This document shows positions 5,676 through 8,769 of a DNA stretch of 8,769 nucleotides, piece after piece; within the stretch, counting starts at the first letter, position 1; every line of letters begins with the position of its first letter. The notes beneath the pieces are model-generated. The model had not been told where the DNA came from, made no database searches, and saw only the letters and a program-made list of their open reading frames with translations. The translations under genes were made by a program, and so were the position numbers. Source of the stretch: an uncultured Fretibacterium sp. (lineage in GTDB: Bacteria > Synergistota > Synergistia > Synergistales > Aminobacteriaceae). The stretch spans positions 1 to 8,769 of the forward strand of contig CALBPU010000033.1 in assembly GCA_937899395.1 (NCBI GenBank), given 5' to 3'.

Positions 5676-8600
5676 ATGAACAGCCGTCTTACAACAGCAA
5701 CAATGTATGGAAGCCTGATGAACTCTTTACTGCAAAGCCAAAGACAAGTTCAGGATTTACAGCAGCAAATAGCATCAGGAAATAAATATACTAAATTATC
5801 TGATAATCCGACTGAAATAGCACGCTCTTTAACTATTCAGTCGGCTTTGAATGCTAACGATAAATATCAAGCTAATACCGAAAATGCCATAACGATGTTA
5901 CGACATGCTGACAGTGCGTTAAATAACGTTCTTGACGCTGCAAAAGCTATACGAGGATTAATAATTGAAGCAGGGGACGGAGCATTAAACAGCAGCCAGC
6001 TTGCCGATATTACACAACAGATTGAAGCTAACAAAAAAATAATGCTCGATAACCTCAATACTAAAATTGCAGGACAATATATATTCGGAGGCACAGACAC
6101 TTCAACAAAACCTTTTGCTGAAAATTCCGACGGCTCTATTGTTTATCAGGGCACAGACGGACGAATGAAATATGCCCTCAGTGAAAGTCTCTTAGGCGAT
6201 ATTTCGTTTGCAGGAAGCGATATTGTTCCTGAAGATGAGGACAGTTATTTTATTTGCTCTCATTATGTTCCGTTCGATTGGCAATGGACAGGAAGAGAAG
6301 AGAAAGTTCAAATTACTGTAGGAAATCGAACGTTATCAGTTTTCATTCCTGAGACTTGGGAGGACAATGACGTTAGCAAGACTAATAATGAAACCGTTAA
6401 TTATACTGATGATAACGGTTACAGAGATCCAAATGAACTTTCAGGATTAAGCCTTGATGATCTTGCTTCAATCATCAACAGCTCTCTTGAAGAACAAGGT
6501 GCCGACATGCTTGTTAGTGCCCATATCGAACGAAATTATAATAACAAAACTCAACAGTTAATCCTGAAATCAAATACCGGTGAAAAAGTCGGTATCACAG
6601 GCTGGCCCGACACGGATTATATGCCAATGCCCGCTACAATCGTGAGCAATGATAATCTTGATGAAATTGATGAATTAGGCGGTGAAGGTTCAAAACTTAC
6701 AATAATTCTTGATAACAAATCAACTAACGCTACCGAAATTCAAATTGACAGCGGAGATACGATAGAGGATATAGCACGAAAAATTAATGATATTAACGGT
6801 GTTTATGCAAGGACTTCAGCTGATGGAAAAGGTTTAGTGATTAATGCTCAACGAGTAGGAGATCAGCCTACCGACAAATTAAGGGTTGATGAAGCCGAAG
6901 AAGCTCTCCATTATCCTCCGATTACAATTAAAGCTGAAGGAAATGCGATGCAGCTTTTCACTTTTTCAGATGAAAATATCGAGAAAGATTCATCAGGCAA
7001 TCCTGTAAGCGGCACGATTTCAGCACAGTACACTAACCGAATTAAAGATCAAAGCCATATAGATATTTTTGATTATCTCGGAATGGAAACTGCGACAAAA
7101 AGCCGTGAATTTGCCCCTCAAGAGAATTTAACGGTTGAAGAGGGAACTCAATTACATTGGAGAATTTCAAGCGGTGGAAGAAGCGTTGACTTGAAACTTA
7201 ACAGCGGTGATTACTCCCTTGAATATCTCGCTGAACGTTTAGAAAACGCTACATCAGGCTGGCTTGAGGTTACAATCGAACCCGGCGGAACTGATGAAAA
7301 CGATGATTGGAAAAGATTAACGGCAGATTCTGAAGCTCAAACTCAAAGGCTTGTTATGAGAGGTTATAATGGCGAGCAGGTTATTTTCCTCGATATGAAC
7401 GAATGCAATTATGCGGATCAATTAGGAGTTTCAACGGCACTCAGGACTGACGCTTACGATGACAAAGGAACTCTCGATGACACAAGCGACGATTATTTCG
7501 GAAAAGGAATGAAATGCGTAAATTTCCCTTCAGCTCCTTGTGTCGATGACAATATCGGAATACCTATGAGAGTTCAAATGAACTGCGGAATGTATTACGA
7601 CATTAACATTAAAAGAGCAGATGTTGTTGATGCTGATACAGGCTTTGTGAACCGCACAAAAGTTATGAAAGAAATCGTTAATCAGGTCAACGAACAGGAA
7701 GACCATAATATTATGGGATTTATCCAGCATGTTGACGGCTCAGGACAGAATATTGAAGGTTCAAGCGCAATATATTTCCTTTCAGGCGAGGCATTTACGG
7801 TTGTTGATATGCCTTTTGATGATCCTGAATGGGGCGATTATTCGGGCGGTTTGGCTGTACAAATGGGCATTCACGGCGGCGTTTCCTCAAACTTAAAACA
7901 AACTCACATTCAAATGAAAGACTCTGCGACATTTGCAGAAGCATACGCAGACAGTGAAGCTAATCCCGATAATGTTGAAGGCGGAGTATTCAGAGACGGC
8001 ACGATACGTTTCTCAAATTTGGCTCATACTGTTGATATTGATGTAAGTTCCACAGATACTGTTAAAGATGTTTTAGACCGTTTAAGGGTTCAGGCAGGCG
8101 ATTGGCTGTACATTAATTATTACGATGAACATATGGGGCAGGCTGATACCCGCAACACTGGCGATTATCCGTTAATCGCGATTTCGTCAGCTGATGGCTC
8201 TGCGGTGAATGTTCTCGACGTGAAGGGACATATCGCAGAGGATGCTCTCGGACTCTCAACGGGGATTCAAGGCAGGCTTGCTGAGGGAGGTACAGAGAAC
8301 GGGATAATGAATGACTCGCTTGTGTGGAACATTAACAGCCAGAGTTTTCCAGCTGACACAATGAGCATAACTGTAGCGGGATATACTCACACGATAGACC
8401 TTACAGCCCTAAGAGATGTTACAGGGGACGGGGCAATAAAGGCGAATGATATTGTGGAGTTTGTGAACGCAAGAATGCAGGATTATGATGTGAGCGCGGA
8501 AATCAATCAAGACGGCGAGTTAATGATGTGGTCAAAGCGTGGATATTCGCTCAAAGTTGAGTTTAGCGGGGATAATAACACGTCAGCTTTTATCGGCACA

Positions 8601-8769
8601 ACAACTTCTGACAGAAGCTACTACAGAGGCGGCTATAACCTTGAAGGCACATCATCAACACGCGGAATTGACGCAAATAACATGTACAGCACCGGGATTC
8701 ACGCACAAAACGCAACAATCAGGAGCGGCGCAAATACAATGCGTCAAAACGGCTTCGGCGTAATCAATG
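5676..8769 (+). CDS. flgL: Flagellar hook-associated protein 3 FlgL, greatly enlarged (3'-partial)
   Basis: FlgL is the second junction protein, added after FlgK and carrying the filament. The frame is open from ATG 5676 to the right edge: 1031 codons without a stop, where the family is usually about 300-500. Residues 1-150 are canonical: MNSRLTTATMYGSLMNSLLQ, QIASGNKYTKLSDNPTEIA, heptad helices to about 130, then GQYIFGGTDTSTKPF. From about 185 the sequence becomes a series of beta-alpha-beta modules at about 211-310, 339-400, 493-591, 631-735, 773-866 and 881-979. Several have a strand pair, a short helix such as DTIEDIARKIN or DTVKDVLDRLR, and a closing LG-[LVM] near a turn. Residues 914-925 form a calcium-loop-like motif. 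Five cysteines occur at 194, 577, 614, 622 and 637. The C-terminal D0/D1 helices are not reached. Its neighbours flgN (chaperone) and flgK (partner) fit this role. Confidence 0.9.
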   Translation, partial: MNSRLTTATMYGSLMNSLLQSQRQVQDLQQQIASGNKYTKLSDNPTEIARSLTIQSALNANDKYQANTENAITMLRHADSALNNVLDAAKAIRGLIIEAGDGALNSSQLADITQQIEANKKIMLDNLNTKIAGQYIFGGTDTSTKPFAENSDGSIVYQGTDGRMKYALSESLLGDISFAGSDIVPEDEDSYFICSHYVPFDWQWTGREEKVQITVGNRTLSVFIPETWEDNDVSKTNNETVNYTDDNGYRDPNELSGLSLDDLASIINSSLEEQGADMLVSAHIERNYNNKTQQLILKSNTGEKVGITGWPDTDYMPMPATIVSNDNLDEIDELGGEGSKLTIILDNKSTNATEIQIDSGDTIEDIARKINDINGVYARTSADGKGLVINAQRVGDQPTDKLRVDEAEEALHYPPITIKAEGNAMQLFTFSDENIEKDSSGNPVSGTISAQYTNRIKDQSHIDIFDYLGMETATKSREFAPQENLTVEEGTQLHWRISSGGRSVDLKLNSGDYSLEYLAERLENATSGWLEVTIEPGGTDENDDWKRLTADSEAQTQRLVMRGYNGEQVIFLDMNECNYADQLGVSTALRTDAYDDKGTLDDTSDDYFGKGMKCVNFPSAPCVDDNIGIPMRVQMNCGMYYDINIKRADVVDADTGFVNRTKVMKEIVNQVNEQEDHNIMGFIQHVDGSGQNIEGSSAIYFLSGEAFTVVDMPFDDPEWGDYSGGLAVQMGIHGGVSSNLKQTHIQMKDSATFAEAYADSEANPDNVEGGVFRDGTIRFSNLAHTVDIDVSSTDTVKDVLDRLRVQAGDWLYINYYDEHMGQADTRNTGDYPLIAISSADGSAVNVLDVKGHIAEDALGLSTGIQGRLAEGGTENGIMNDSLVWNINSQSFPADTMSITVAGYTHTIDLTALRDVTGDGAIKANDIVEFVNARMQDYDVSAEINQDGELMMWSKRGYSLKVEFSGDNNTSAFIGTTTSDRSYYRGGYNLEGTSSTRGIDANNMYSTGIHAQNATIRSGANTMRQNGFGVIN
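8415..8450 (+). other. Dockerin/EF-hand-like calcium loop coded within flgL
   Basis: Codons 914-925 read DVTGDGAIKAND. This fits the 12-residue calcium loop D-x-[ND/T]-x-D-G-x-[IV]-x-x-x-D used in dockerins and EF-hands, followed by a helix (IVEFVNARM). Only one loop is seen, whereas dockerins carry two, so calcium binding is a hypothesis. Confidence 0.35.

Noticed and set aside
7530..7730. Minus-strand open frame of 66 codons inside flgL
   Set aside because: It is a shadow of the flgL coding sequence, with no supporting signals.
8539..8763. Plus-strand open frame of 74 codons near the right edge
   Set aside because: It overlaps flgL in another frame. flgL stays open through the whole stretch with coherent module sequence, while this product is Thr/Ala/Gln-rich without any recognisable motif.

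Overview
The window is a bacterial chromosome segment of moderately low GC (about 40% by eye), with strong Shine-Dalgarno sites and tightly packed genes. The order flgM-flgN-flgK-flgL is the late flagellar block known from Bacillus and other Firmicutes and from several deeper diderm lineages. Together with the TTG start and the GGGGAG-rich intergenic hairpins, this suggests an anaerobic, probably host- or gut-associated motile bacterium of a Firmicutes or Synergistota type. That placement is an inference; no rRNA or marker gene is present.

Left part (1-810): the C-terminal end of a nitroreductase-like flavoprotein enters from the left edge and converges on a small minus-strand zinc-ribbon protein with four CxxC pairs. 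A bidirectional hairpin terminator lies between them. A divergent intergenic region follows. It holds an extended -10 promoter for the zinc-ribbon gene and a promoter for a LysR-type regulator. A perfect 13-bp direct repeat brackets the regulator's promoter, so it is a candidate operator.

Middle (811-2519): the LysR-family regulator starts at TTG. Its stop codon overlaps a candidate sigma-28 (FliA/SigD-class) promoter for flgM, the anti-sigma-28 factor. flgN, the export chaperone for FlgK and FlgL, follows 5 bases later.

Right part (2526-8769): flgK (1006 codons) and flgL (at least 1031 codons, running off the right edge) encode the two hook-filament junction proteins. Both have textbook N-terminal regions, and FlgK has a textbook C-terminus. 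Their central parts are greatly expanded by arrays of diverged beta-rich modules resembling the flagellin hook IN motif. One FlgL module carries a dockerin/EF-hand-like calcium-loop signature. A roughly 90-bp palindromic, G-run-rich element separates flgK from flgL.

Together the operon supplies late-flagellar gate control (FlgM), a chaperone (FlgN) and its two clients (FlgK, FlgL). No clearly new multi-gene system is visible. The most notable content is the parallel enlargement of both junction proteins and the intra-operon hairpin element.
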